Of a stretch of DNA of 64,000 bases, positions 41,947-49,873 are shown one piece after another (positions within the stretch are counted from its first letter, which is position 1; each line of letters starts with the position of its first letter). A model generated the notes under the pieces. That model was not told the DNA's origin, did no database searches, and saw only the letters and a list, made by a program, of their open reading frames with translations. This DNA is from Bosea sp. Tri-49 (GTDB lineage: Bacteria > Pseudomonadota > Alphaproteobacteria > Rhizobiales > Beijerinckiaceae), in the NCBI RefSeq assembly GCF_003952665.1, contig NZ_CP017946.1, positions 930,001-994,000 of the forward strand, read 5' to 3'. The position numbers and the translations under genes were made by a program.

Positions 41947-42642
41947 TCAGACGACGAGGTAGCGATGGATGAGATCTTCGGAGAGCGCTTCGATGCGGTC
42001 GCTGACCGCGACGCTGCCCCGGTTGAGCATCGCGAAACGGTGCGATGCGCGACGCGCGAAGGTGATGTTCTGCTCGACGAGGATGATCGACAGGCCGCGC
42101 TTGCGGTTGAGATCGATCAGGATGTCCTCGATCTGCTCGACGATGTTGGGCTGGATTCCCTCCGTCGGCTCGTCGAGCAGCAGGATCTTGGGCTCAGACA
42201 GCAGCGCGCGGGCGATGGCGAGCTGCTGCTGCTGGCCGCCGGACAGATTGCCGCCGCGCCGGCCTAGGAAATCCCGCAGGATCGGGAAGAGTTCGAAGAC
42301 GTAATCCTGGATGCGCCGCTCCGAAGTCTCGGCGGCGTAGGTTCCCAGCAGCAGGTTCTCGCGCACGGTGAAGTCGGGCAGGATGCCCCGGCCTTGCGGC
42401 ACGTACCCCAGTCCGGCCTTGGCGCGGCGATGCGTCGGCAGCTCGCCGATCTCGCTGCCGTCGAGCCGGATCGAGCCCGAGGTTTTCGACATCAGGCCGA
42501 GGATCGTGCGCAGCAGCGTCGTCTTGCCGACGCCGTTGCGCCCGAGCACGCTGACGAACTCGCCCTTGCCCACGCTCAGCGAGATCGATTGCAGCGCGCG
42601 ACTGCGGCCATAGAAGCCGTCGACATTGCTGAGCTCAAGCAT
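41947..42642 (-). CDS. ABC transporter ATPase of the Urt/Liv type (UrtE-like)
   Basis: A 231-residue ABC ATPase of the LivF/UrtE branch: Walker [11 protein letters not shown]-loop [14 protein letters not shown], signature [16 protein letters not shown], Walker [15 protein letters not shown]. The [14 protein letters not shown] sequence is typical of UrtE rather than LivF. Its start overlaps the upstream ATPase gene by eight bases. With the UrtD-like protein it powers the importer for short amides or urea. Confidence 0.93.
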   Translation of the reverse strand: MLELSNVDGFYGRSRALQSISLSVGKGEFVSVLGRNGVGKTTLLRTILGLMSKTSGSIRLDGSEIGELPTHRRAKAGLGYVPQGRGILPDFTVRENLLLGTYAAETSERRIQDYVFELFPILRDFLGRRGGNLSGGQQQQLAIARALLSEPKILLLDEPTEGIQPNIVEQIEDILIDLNRKRGLSIILVEQNITFARRASHRFAMLNRGSVAVSDRIEALSEDLIHRYLVV

Positions 42643-43399
42643 GGCCGATGCCTCCCGAGCCGAGATAGGCCTCGCGAACCTGGGGATCGTCCGAGACCTC
42701 GTCGGCCGTGCCCTGCGCCAGCAGCCTGCCCTGGTGCATCACCGAGATCGTCTCGGCGATGTCGCGCACGAAACCCATGTCGTGCTCGACGACGATCAGC
42801 GTGTGCTTGCCGCGCAGCGTGTTGAAGAGCTGGGCCGTCTTCTCGGTCTCATGGGCGGTCATGCCCGCGGTCGGCTCGTCCATCAGGATGAGCGGCGGGT
42901 CCTGCGCCAGGATCAGCGCGATCTCGAGCCATTGCGTCTGGCCGTGCGAGAGCTGCGCCGCCTGCTTGTCGAGATCGTCCGAGAGACCGACGAGCTCGGC
43001 CAAGCGCTCGAGGCGTTCGCGATCAGCCGCTCCGCCGAATTTGCCGAGGTTGCGCAGGACGCCGTACTGCCTCGAACTGCCGATCTCGAGGTTGTCCCGC
43101 ACGCTGAGCTCGCGGAAGACACTCGGTACCTGGAATTTGCGGCCGATGCCGGTCCGGGCGATCTCGAACTCGCTGAGCTGGTGGATCTCCTTGCCGTCGA
43201 AGACGATTGCGCCGGAAGAGATCCGCGAGCGACCGCAGATCAGATCGAGCGTCGTGGTCTTGCCGGCTCCGTTGGGGCCGATCAGGCAGCGCAGCTCGCC
43301 CCGGTTGACCGTGAGGTCGAGGCCGTCCACGGCGACGAAGCCGCCGAAGGATACGGTGACGTCGCGCAGAGCGAGCTGCGCCTGTGCCGTGCCGGTCAT
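42635..43399 (-). CDS. ABC transporter ATPase of the Urt/Liv type (UrtD-like)
   Basis: A 254-residue ABC ATPase of the LivG/UrtD branch: Walker A GPNGAGKTT, Q-loop with GRKFQVPSVF (the UrtD form), signature LSHGQTQWLEIALIL, Walker B LILMDEPTAGMT. LSHGQxQWLEI is characteristic of UrtD. The start overlaps the upstream permease stop by four bases (ATGA). Confidence 0.93.
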   Translation of the reverse strand: MTGTAQAQLALRDVTVSFGGFVAVDGLDLTVNRGELRCLIGPNGAGKTTTLDLICGRSRISSGAIVFDGKEIHQLSEFEIARTGIGRKFQVPSVFRELSVRDNLEIGSSRQYGVLRNLGKFGGAADRERLERLAELVGLSDDLDKQAAQLSHGQTQWLEIALILAQDPPLILMDEPTAGMTAHETEKTAQLFNTLRGKHTLIVVEHDMGFVRDIAETISVMHQGRLLAQGTADEVSDDPQVREAYLGSGGIGHA

Positions 43400-44514
43400 G
43401 CCGCCCTCCCTGCCGGAGCGCCGGCGGTACCGACGGGGCGCGACTGCTGCGCCGCGGCCTTCCGGGCTGTGTCGCGGCGGCGCAGGCCGGAGACGATGCC
43501 GGCCAGCCCGCGCGGTATGAACAGCACGATCAGGACGAACAAGCCGCCCATTACCAGCGTCCAGGTGCTGAGGAAGATCTCCGATTCCGACAGGCTTCCC
43601 TGCACACCCGTCACCAGGAGCGCGCCGAGCATGGCGCCGAGCAAGCTCTGGCGGCCGCCGACAGCGACCCAGATGACGATGGACAGGCTGAGCGGCACGC
43701 CGAGAAAGGTCGGCGAGGCGAACTCCATCACGATCGTGTAGAGCATGCCGGCGAGGCCAGCGATCGCGGCGGAGACCGCGAAGACGAAGGTCTTGTAGCG
43801 GGCGACGTCATAGCCGAAGAAGCGGACGCGCTCCTCCTGATCGCGGATCGCCTGCAGGATCAGCCCGGTCTTCGAGCGCGTCAGCGCGAGCGCGGCGAAG
43901 AGCACCACCGTCAGGCAGGCCGCGACCAGCAGATAGGTGGAGCGGGCATAGGCGTCGAAGCTGACCCCCAGCACCTCGAAACGCGCGAGGTCGGTGATGC
44001 CGTTGAAGCCGCCGGTGTAGCTCTGCTGGTCGATGATGATCAGGTTGACCACGACCATCGCGGCCAGCGTGATGATCGCCGAATAGACGCCGGCGACACG
44101 CCCTCCGAACATGAACCAGCCGAGCAGCGCGGCGAAGGCGGCGGGAACGAGGATGCCGGCCGCGACGGCGAAGGGCAGCGACTGGAACGGCCACCAGAGC
44201 CAGGGCAGTTCGGTGACGTTGTTCCAGACCATGAAGTCCGGCAGACCCTCGGCGCCGGTATGGATCGGCACGGTCTTCAGCTTCAGCGCCATGGCCATGC
44301 AGTAGGAGCCGATGCCGAAGGTCGTCGCCTGACCGAGATTGAGGATGCCGGCATAGCCCCAGGACAGGCTCAGCGCGACGGCGAGCATGCCGAAGATCAG
44401 GTAGCGCGCGAATTTGTTGAGCAGGAAGGCGTCGTCGATGAAGGCCGGGATCAGGAGGAGCGCCAGGCAAACGGCTCCATAGATCGATAGCTGCAGGATC
44501 GGTTTGTTTGACAT
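43396..44514 (-). CDS. ABC transporter permease of the Urt/Fmd type (UrtC-like)
   Basis: A 372-residue inner-membrane permease of the LivM/UrtC type with about ten hydrophobic segments. Diagnostic sequences: SLSWGYAGILNLGQATTFGIGSY near the N-terminus and AIRDQEERVRFFGYDVARYK in the cytoplasmic loop. The ATG at 44514 (MSNKPILQ) is preferred; another at 44532 is possible. Urea importers and the Methylophilus FmdDEF amide importer share this architecture, and the amidase context favours short amides, urea, or both. Confidence 0.92.
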   Translation of the reverse strand: MSNKPILQLSIYGAVCLALLLIPAFIDDAFLLNKFARYLIFGMLAVALSLSWGYAGILNLGQATTFGIGSYCMAMALKLKTVPIHTGAEGLPDFMVWNNVTELPWLWWPFQSLPFAVAAGILVPAAFAALLGWFMFGGRVAGVYSAIITLAAMVVVNLIIIDQQSYTGGFNGITDLARFEVLGVSFDAYARSTYLLVAACLTVVLFAALALTRSKTGLILQAIRDQEERVRFFGYDVARYKTFVFAVSAAIAGLAGMLYTIVMEFASPTFLGVPLSLSIVIWVAVGGRQSLLGAMLGALLVTGVQGSLSESEIFLSTWTLVMGGLFVLIVLFIPRGLAGIVSGLRRRDTARKAAAQQSRPVGTAGAPAGRAA

Positions 44515-44539
44515 CGGCAAGCTTCGTTTCATGAAGGTG

Positions 44540-45409
44540 TCAGGCGCGGATGCGGGGCGTGAAGAGCCCCTGCGGCCGGAAGCGGATGATGACGACGACC
44601 GCGGCGAGCACGAGCGCCTTGGCGATGGTGTCGTTGCTGAGATAGGCGAGCGCGCCGGTGAGCTCTCCAAGCAGGCCGGAGCTGACGACCGTGCCGAACA
44701 GGCTCTGGACGCCGCCGACCACGACGACCATGAAGGCGTCGACGACGTAGCCCGTGCCCATCTCCGGCGAGACGCTCTTGAGCGGCGAGATCAGCGCCCC
44801 AGCCAGCCCCGCGATGCCGGCGCCGTATGCGAAAGTCAGCCGGTAGGCGCGGCCGGCATTGATGCCGAAGCTCGAGGCGATCTGGCGGTTCTGGGTGATC
44901 GCCCGCAATTGCAGGCCGATCGAGGTATGGCGGTAGACATGCCAAGTCAGGGCGAACAGCCCGAGTGCGACCGCCAGAACGAACAGGCGATAGGCGGACT
45001 CGGTGGCGCCGAGAATGTTGACGCTTCCGGAGAGTGCCGCCGGCATCTGGACATAGCGCAGTTCGCCGCCTGCCAGCAGGCGCACGATCTGCTGGGCCAT
45101 GACGCCGAGCCCCCAGGTCGCCAGGATGGTGTCGAGCGGCCGGTCGTAGAGATGGCGGATGACCAGGTATTCGATGGCGAGGCCCAGCAGCGCCACGGCG
45201 ACGAAGATCGGAATCAGGCTCGGCAGCAGGCCCAAGCCGAGCTGGGTTTGCAGCAGCCAGGCGCAGTAAGCCCCGAGCATCACGAACTCGCCATGGGCGA
45301 GATTGATGACGCCGGTGACGCCGTAGATGATGGCAAGACCGAGCGCGACGAGCAGCAGGATCGACGACAGGCTGAGCCCGGTCAGCAGCTGAGAAACGAC
45401 GAAATCCAT
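44540..45409 (-). CDS. ABC transporter permease of the Urt/Fmd type (UrtB-like)
   Basis: A 289-residue permease of the LivH/UrtB type with eight or nine membrane segments, starting MDFVVSQLLTGLSLSSILLLVALGLAIIYG and containing GVINLAHGEFVMLGAY and LRAITQNRQIASSFGIN, which are typical of UrtB. It pairs with the UrtC-like subunit encoded 25 bases downstream. The binding-protein gene lies 63 bases upstream. Confidence 0.92.
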   Translation of the reverse strand: MDFVVSQLLTGLSLSSILLLVALGLAIIYGVTGVINLAHGEFVMLGAYCAWLLQTQLGLGLLPSLIPIFVAVALLGLAIEYLVIRHLYDRPLDTILATWGLGVMAQQIVRLLAGGELRYVQMPAALSGSVNILGATESAYRLFVLAVALGLFALTWHVYRHTSIGLQLRAITQNRQIASSFGINAGRAYRLTFAYGAGIAGLAGALISPLKSVSPEMGTGYVVDAFMVVVVGGVQSLFGTVVSSGLLGELTGALAYLSNDTIAKALVLAAVVVIIRFRPQGLFTPRIRA

Positions 45410-45472
45410 GACGAACCTGTCCGGAGGCGTGCAGGGCGGCCGCCTGAGGCGGCCGCCGGCGAAATCGAAAGA

Positions 45473-46720
45473 TCAGATTTCCTTCAGTCCTTCGGCCGTG
45501 CACTTCTGGTTCGGATAGGCACTGTAGGGGTTCGGCTCGAGCCAGTTTGCCGACTGCTTCAGGATCTTGAACTGCCCGTCCGACTGGCACTGGCCGATCT
45601 TGGGATGCAGCCAGCAATGCAGGTTCTCGGGCTCGACCTTGACCAGCCCCTGAGGCGCCTGGAACTGCTCGCCCTTCAGGGCCTCGCGAATGGTGAGCGG
45701 GTTGATGTCGCCCGCCTTCAGCTTCGCCACCGCCTGCTTGAACAGATAGACTTGGAAATAGGACGATTCCGACACGAAATGCGTGACCTTGTCGGCGCCC
45801 CAGCGCTTCCGGTAGGCCTCGACGAACTTCCTGTTCTCGGGGGATTCGTGCACCATGAAATAAGGCGCCGAGGTGAAGTGGCCGGCGGCCGCATCACCGC
45901 CCATCGCCGCGACCTCGTTTTCCGAGGTGGTCAGGCTCGCCATCGGCATCGTCGCCGGGTCGAGACCGGCGGCGCGGTATTGCCGGTGCAGCGCCACGAC
46001 CGAATCCCCGACCACGGTGGAGAAGATCACGTTCGGCTTCTCGGAGCGGAACTTGTTGATCACCGACGAGAATTCGGAATGTCCGAGTGGGACGTATTCC
46101 TCGGCGATCACCTCGGCGCCGAGGCTCTTCAGCAGCTTCTTGCAGTAGTTGTTCTCTTCCTTCGGGTAGATGTAGTTCGAGCCGATCATGTACCAGCGCT
46201 TGCCGAATTTCTCGACCAGCCAGGGCACGAAGTCGTCCTGCTGCTGATTGGGGACGGCGCCGGTATAGATGACGTTCTTCGAGCACTCGCGGCCCTCATA
46301 GAGCGTCGGGTAGAAATACAGGTTCGCCTGTCTCTCGAAGACCGGCAGAACCGCCTTGCGGCTGGCCGAAGTGTAGGATCCGAACACCGAGACGCATTTG
46401 TCGCTGAGCACGAGCTTGCGGGCCTTCTCGGCGAAAGTCGCGGGATCGGAGGCCGGATCCTCGACGACAGGCACGATCTTCATGCCGTTGATGCCGCCGG
46501 CGGCGTTGATCTCCTCGATCGCCATGATCGTCGCCTTGTTCAGCGACTCCTCGATGATGGCGGTGGTGCCGGTGAGAGAGAAGAGGACGCCGACCTTGAT
46601 CTGCCCGCTCTGGGCATAGGCCAGCGAAGCGTTCTTCGACCAGATATGCGGGAATCCTGCGGCGGTGAAAGCACCCGCTGCGGCAGCGTGTTTGATGAAT
46701 GTGCGCCTGTCGTTTTTCAC
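45473..46720 (-). CDS. Amide/urea ABC transporter binding protein (UrtA/FmdD type), Tat-exported
   Basis: A 415-residue periplasmic binding protein of the urea/amide class. The GTG start at 46720 gives VKNDRRTFIKHAAAAGAF, a twin-arginine signal. The mature part begins IKVGVLFSLTGTTAIIEESLNKATIMAIEEIN and has GSYTSASRKAVLPVFERQANLYFYPTLYEG, YTGAVPNQQQ and YFMVHESPENRKF. It is clearly paralogous to the AmiC-like sensor encoded upstream. The C-terminus (HCWLHPKIGQCQSDGQF) carries two cysteines. Two tandem terminator modules precede the gene in the leader, so expression probably needs antitermination. Confidence 0.92.
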   Translation of the reverse strand: MKNDRRTFIKHAAAAGAFTAAGFPHIWSKNASLAYAQSGQIKVGVLFSLTGTTAIIEESLNKATIMAIEEINAAGGINGMKIVPVVEDPASDPATFAEKARKLVLSDKCVSVFGSYTSASRKAVLPVFERQANLYFYPTLYEGRECSKNVIYTGAVPNQQQDDFVPWLVEKFGKRWYMIGSNYIYPKEENNYCKKLLKSLGAEVIAEEYVPLGHSEFSSVINKFRSEKPNVIFSTVVGDSVVALHRQYRAAGLDPATMPMASLTTSENEVAAMGGDAAAGHFTSAPYFMVHESPENRKFVEAYRKRWGADKVTHFVSESSYFQVYLFKQAVAKLKAGDINPLTIREALKGEQFQAPQGLVKVEPENLHCWLHPKIGQCQSDGQFKILKQSANWLEPNPYSAYPNQKCTAEGLKEI

Positions 46721-46740
46721 CCTCTTCCCCTTTTTTCTTG

Positions 46741-46795
46741 CAAAAGAAAAAGCCCCGAGCGGCGCCGTCCGGATGGACGGAGTCGTTCGGGGCTT
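46741..46795 (-). terminator. Leader terminator T2 of the amide transporter operon
   Basis: On the minus strand AGCCCCGA pairs with TCGGGGCT, with an inner hairpin CCGTCC-AT-CCGGACGG, and TTTTTCTTTTG follows. It ends about 20 bases before the binding-protein start, a position where termination would silence the whole transporter-amidase operon. Confidence 0.88.
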
Positions 46796-46832
46796 CTTCG
46801 CCTCGGAATGTGGAGTGCGGCAGCTTCGCCGC
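46791..46832 (-). promoter_or_regulatory. ANTAR-type dual hairpin, module b (before T2)
   Basis: Hairpin P1 (46832-46817): GCGGC-GAAGCT-GCCGC. After a 14-base linker, hairpin P2 (46802-46791): GGC-GAAGAA-GCC, whose 3' arm lies inside the 5' arm of terminator T2. Both loops have six bases with A at position 2 and G at 4. If P2 is held by a protein, T2 cannot fold. Confidence 0.7.
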
Positions 46833-46863
46833 GCTAACGCGTATCGAACTGGGCCTAGAAAAC

Positions 46864-46901
46864 AAAAAACCCCACGCTTCGCTTCCGCGACTGCGTGGGG
46901 C
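46864..46901 (-). terminator. Leader terminator T1 of the amide transporter operon
   Basis: On the minus strand CCCCACGC pairs with GCGTGGGG, the stem continues as TCGC-GGAA-GCGA, and TTTTTTGTTTT follows. It lies about 55 bases after the amiR-like stop codon. Confidence 0.9.
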
Positions 46902-46939
46902 ATCATGACCCGCTATGTGCCGACGGCGTCCTTGCCGTC
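46898..46939 (-). promoter_or_regulatory. ANTAR-type dual hairpin, module a (before T1)
   Basis: Hairpin P1 (46939-46922): GACGGC-AAGGAC-GCCGTC, perfect 6 bp stem. After a 10-base linker, hairpin P2 (46911-46898): GGGT-CATGAT-GCCC, whose 3' arm is the start of terminator T1. Both loops have six bases with A at position 2 and G at 4. P1 begins 18 bases after the amiR-like stop. Confidence 0.7.
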
Positions 46940-46956
46940 TTGGAACTGTAGCAACG

Positions 46957-47613
46957 CTAACTAAGCAAATCATGCGAGTCAATCACGGCCGTGGCGACGG
47001 CCGCGATGGTGACGCGCTTTTCCATGGCCTGCTTACGCAGGAAGTTATAGGCCTCGTCCTCGGTCAGGTTCTTGAGCCGGATCAGCAGCACTTTGGCGCG
47101 CTCGACAACCCGCATCGTGCGCAGATTCTCATCGAGCTTCTCGATCCGGCCGCGCAGGCGCCGCTCGTACTGAAAATGCTCGCGCGCGAGCATCAGCACC
47201 GACTGGATCACCCGCGACGTGGCCGGATAGTGCAGCAGGCCGTGCGCGGCGCAGTTGTGGATGAGCTTAAGATTCAGCGGCGCCTTGCCGTCATCGACCA
47301 GGATCAGCGCCGAGGAAGGCTCGCCCGGAACCCAGGGGATGCGCTGCGGCAGGTCCACAGAGAGCGCGCAGAAGATGGCGTCGTATTGCAACGGAATCTG
47401 CGACGGCAGCGGCCAGATGTGCCGCACCGTGACGCGCTGGCGTTGCAGTTCGCGGATGAGGAATTCGCCATGGTCGTCGCGCTCGACCATCACGGCGATA
47501 TTGAGTTCCGGTTCGACGGAACCCTGCCGCGCCGGTCGTTCGGAAACGGCTGCGCGGGGCTCGGCGGGATGCGGCCCGCCAGCGCGTTCGTATGCATAGC
47601 CTGACATCGCCAT
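46957..47613 (-). CDS. amiR: AmiR-like ANTAR-domain transcription antiterminator
   Basis: A 218-residue protein: an N-terminal pseudo-receiver region without a phosphorylatable Asp motif, a helical linker (HFQYERRLRGRIEKLDENLRTMRVV) and a C-terminal ANTAR RNA-binding domain (ERAKVLLIRLKNLTEDEAYNFLRKQAMEKRVTIAAVATAVI). In Pseudomonas AmiR is held inactive by AmiC and, once an amide binds, lets polymerase pass leader terminators. Gene order amiC-amiR and three hairpin-terminator modules in the leaders support the same role. A good ribosome site (AAGAGG) precedes the ATG at 47613. Confidence 0.92.
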   Translation of the reverse strand: MAMSGYAYERAGGPHPAEPRAAVSERPARQGSVEPELNIAVMVERDDHGEFLIRELQRQRVTVRHIWPLPSQIPLQYDAIFCALSVDLPQRIPWVPGEPSSALILVDDGKAPLNLKLIHNCAAHGLLHYPATSRVIQSVLMLAREHFQYERRLRGRIEKLDENLRTMRVVERAKVLLIRLKNLTEDEAYNFLRKQAMEKRVTIAAVATAVIDSHDLLS

Positions 47614-47662
47614 GAAGCTGGTCGCCTCTTCTCAGTCGCGGCCGATGGCCATTCTTGTGTGT

Positions 47663-48817
47663 TCAGCACAGTTCGAGCGTGCGGCCCTGTCCCATCAGAT
47701 AGGGGTCGGACTTCACGCTTGTGGCGGACTGGAAGACGATATCGAACTGCCCGTTGCGGTTGGCGCGTCCGATCCGCGTCCATACATCGGCATGCCCCCA
47801 GACCGGATTGATCGAAACGCAGCCCTGCGGCGCGTCGAATTCGGCACCCATGACCCAGGAACGCAAGCAGCGCGTATCCAGCGAGTTCGTCGCCTCCAGC
47901 GACTTCGCGAAGACATTGACCTGGAAGTAGGACGATTCCAGGCACATGTTCGTTGGTTCGTCGTCGCCGTAGCGCTTGTGATAGCGGGCGACGAAATCCG
48001 AATTGCGCTCGTTCTCGACGCATTGGAAATAAGCTGCCGCGGTGTAGTGCCCTTCTCCGACATCGTGGCCCATCGCCCGGATTTCGGCCTCGGTCGTGGT
48101 CAGGCTGGCGATCGGGACTGTCTTCGGGTTCAGGCCAAGATCGTGATAGGCCTGATAGAGGAAGGTGGTGGCCTCGCCGACGACGGTCGAGAAGATGACG
48201 TCGGGCTGGGCGCGCTTGATCTCGCGCAGCAGGGGCACGAACTCGCTGCGGTCCGCTTCCAGCCGCAGATACTGCTCACCAACGACCGTGCCGCCATTGC
48301 TGCGGACGAGATCGCGCATCACCCGGTTGGATTCACGCGGATAGATGTAGTCGGAGCCAATGAAGAAGAAGCGGGTGCCGAATTGCTGCATCAGCGCGCG
48401 GCAGAGCTGCACGGAATTCTGGTTCGGTGTCGCGCCGGTGTAGATGACGTTGGGCGAAAACTCGAAACCCTCGTAGAGCGTCGGATACCAGAGCAAGCCG
48501 TCGAGCCGCTCGACCACGGGCAGGACGGCCTTGCGACTTGAAGAAGTATAGCAGCCGAAGATCGTGCTGACCCCGTCCTCGACCATCAGCCGCTTGGCAT
48601 ATTGCCCATAGGAGCGGGCATCCGAGCCCGGATCGTAGATCACCGGCTCGATCGGCCGGCCGTGAACACCGCCGCGATCGTTGATCTCGTCGATCGCGAT
48701 CAAGGTTCCGCGCAGCTGCGTCTCCTCGATGACCGACATGAAGCCGGTCCGCGAAAACAGCACGCCCACACGCCACGGAGCGGATGTCCGCTCTGCGCAA
48801 CGAACCGCTTTTTTCAT
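47663..48817 (-). CDS. amiC: AmiC-like amide-sensing negative regulator
   Basis: A 384-residue protein with the periplasmic-binding fold but no signal peptide: the first 20 residues are polar and lead straight into WRVGVLFSRTGFMSVIEETQ. It is paralogous to the transporter binding protein (for example YTSSSRKAVLPVVERLDGLLWYPTLYEG and VIYTGATPNQN), and its length matches Pseudomonas AmiC (385 residues). AmiC senses amides in the cytoplasm and releases the antiterminator AmiR. A good ribosome site (GGGAGGAG) precedes the ATG, and a promoter and terminator module lie in the leader. Homology does not tell which amide is sensed. Confidence 0.92.
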   Translation of the reverse strand: MKKAVRCAERTSAPWRVGVLFSRTGFMSVIEETQLRGTLIAIDEINDRGGVHGRPIEPVIYDPGSDARSYGQYAKRLMVEDGVSTIFGCYTSSSRKAVLPVVERLDGLLWYPTLYEGFEFSPNVIYTGATPNQNSVQLCRALMQQFGTRFFFIGSDYIYPRESNRVMRDLVRSNGGTVVGEQYLRLEADRSEFVPLLREIKRAQPDVIFSTVVGEATTFLYQAYHDLGLNPKTVPIASLTTTEAEIRAMGHDVGEGHYTAAAYFQCVENERNSDFVARYHKRYGDDEPTNMCLESSYFQVNVFAKSLEATNSLDTRCLRSWVMGAEFDAPQGCVSINPVWGHADVWTRIGRANRNGQFDIVFQSATSVKSDPYLMGQGRTLELC

Positions 48818-48930
48818 CGATTATTATCTCCTCCCGCGTCCCTCAACGCGTTGGGCGGCATCTCGTTCTTTGCGCTCGCCCTGAGTAGTTCCCGCTCAGG
48901 CAACCTCTTCCGGCCATCCCCCCGCCAAAC

Positions 48931-48973
48931 AAAAAAGCCCCCACGACCAGGGCCGAGCCCGATCGATGGAGGC
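48931..48973 (-). terminator. Leader terminator before amiC
   Basis: On the minus strand GCCTCCA pairs with TGGGGGC (one G-U pair), with an inner GGGC-TCG-GCCC hairpin, and TTTTTTG follows. About 110 bases lie between it and the amiC start, so it is a leader attenuator rather than an end-of-gene terminator. Confidence 0.8.
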
Positions 48974-49011
48974 AGCATCGCCTGTTATGTTTCCGCAGCC
49001 TCGTCGCTGCG
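48970..49011 (-). promoter_or_regulatory. ANTAR-type dual hairpin before amiC
   Basis: Hairpin P1 (49011-48994): CGCAGC-GACGAG-GCTGCG, perfect 6 bp stem. After a 10-base linker, P2 (48983-48970): AGGC-GATGCT-GCCT, whose 3' arm is the 5' arm of the terminator. Six-base loops with A at position 2 and G at 4, as in the two modules before the transporter. Confidence 0.72.
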
Positions 49012-49032
49012 CCCGAAACGCTAGTAGGAGCA

Positions 49033-49062
49033 ATGCTAGTTTCAGAATGCCGGGAATGTCAA
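49033..49062 (-). promoter_or_regulatory. Sigma-70-type promoter of the amide locus
   Basis: On the minus strand TTGACA (49062-49057), 18-base spacer, TAGCAT (49038-49033). Transcription would start near 49026, about 15 bases before the first leader hairpin, which fits an attenuated leader of roughly 210 bases. Confidence 0.65.
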
Positions 49063-49280
49063 CGAGATGTCCGCTGCGCACAGCACCTTGCTTCGACGTA
49101 TAGACGGGTCAGTTGGCCTGCCTCCGGTTTCCTGACCGCTCGGAGCAGGAAAATTCCGATCTCGCAAAACGGGCTGGGGACGGAGTTGACGTTGCCCCAG
49201 TTTTTATCCGGCGCCGAGTTCGTTTCTGGCGGGGTTGGCGCCCGTTCGGGCAGGTGAAGCGACGGGCTCTGGGGCTGTGC

Positions 49281-49590
49281 TTATCGCATAGCGCGGCGCC
49301 AGGGCCGGCGCAGGGTGAGGGTCGAGGCGAAGCCCGCGGGCGTCTGCCAGCCGAGCTGGGGGTGAGGGCGGTCGGTGTTGTAATCGGTGCGCCAATTGGC
49401 CAATGCGGCCCGAGCCTGCGACAGGGACGAGAACAGCGTCTCGTTCAGCAGCTAATCCCTCACGCGGCCGTTGAAGCTTTCGATGAAGCCGTTCTGCATC
49501 GGCTTGCCGGGCGCGATATAGTGCCATTCGACGCAGGTCCGATCCGCCCATGCCAGGATCGCGTTGCTGGTGAACTCGCTGCCATAGTAC
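49281..49590 (-). pseudogene. IS3-family transposase OrfB, C-terminal remnant
   Basis: Translation on the minus strand from about 49590 gives [12 protein letters not shown], then [25 protein letters not shown], a TAG stop where the family has Glu, then LLNETLFSS and PHPQLGWQTPAGFAS up to a TAA at 49281. This is the end of the DDE integrase core of an IS3 element. The catalytic Glu region is present (FIESFNG), but the first Asp motifs are missing and the frame is broken by the in-frame stop. It cannot be active. A matching OrfA fragment in the same orientation lies at about 52.53-52.60 kb. Confidence 0.88.
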
Positions 49591-49680
49591 CTTGGGAAGA
49601 GGCTCGACCGTTGGCTGACGGCGCGCGAAGCCTTGCGTAGCGCAGCGCGCCGTCACGCCGGTCATGGCCGGCCAGCAGGT

Positions 49681-49715
49681 CTCTAAAGTGAGGTTGTCGA
49701 GACAACACTTTGGAG
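49681..49715. repeat. Strong hairpin at the IS110-type left end
   Basis: CTCTAAAGTG and GGTTGTC on the left pair with GACAAC and CACTTTGGAG on the right, around GA. It lies 12 bases before the IS110-type reading frame, in the non-coding left end from which IS110-family elements express their guide (bridge) RNA. Confidence 0.55.
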
Positions 49716-49726
49716 CGAGGCCGACC

Positions 49727-49873
49727 ATGGCCAAGCGCTTTTCTACTCCGACCGGCGCCGTGCTGGTAGCGATCGACATGTCCAAGCACCGCCAGGAGGT
49801 CCTGATCGAGCGGCCGGAAGGTGGTCGCCGCCGGCGGATAGCACCGCATCCTGACGCACTAATCCCGAGTTAA
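49727..49873 (+). pseudogene. IS110-family transposase, N-terminal remnant
   Basis: Starts MAKRFSTPTGAVLVAIDMSKHRQ and continues to about RRRR (49838), which is the beginning of the RuvC-like DEDD domain of IS110 transposases, with the first catalytic Asp in VAIDMSKH. The similarity then ends and an unrelated tail runs to a stop at 49873. The C-terminal serine-containing domain is missing, so this is a dead fragment about 38 residues long. Confidence 0.75.
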
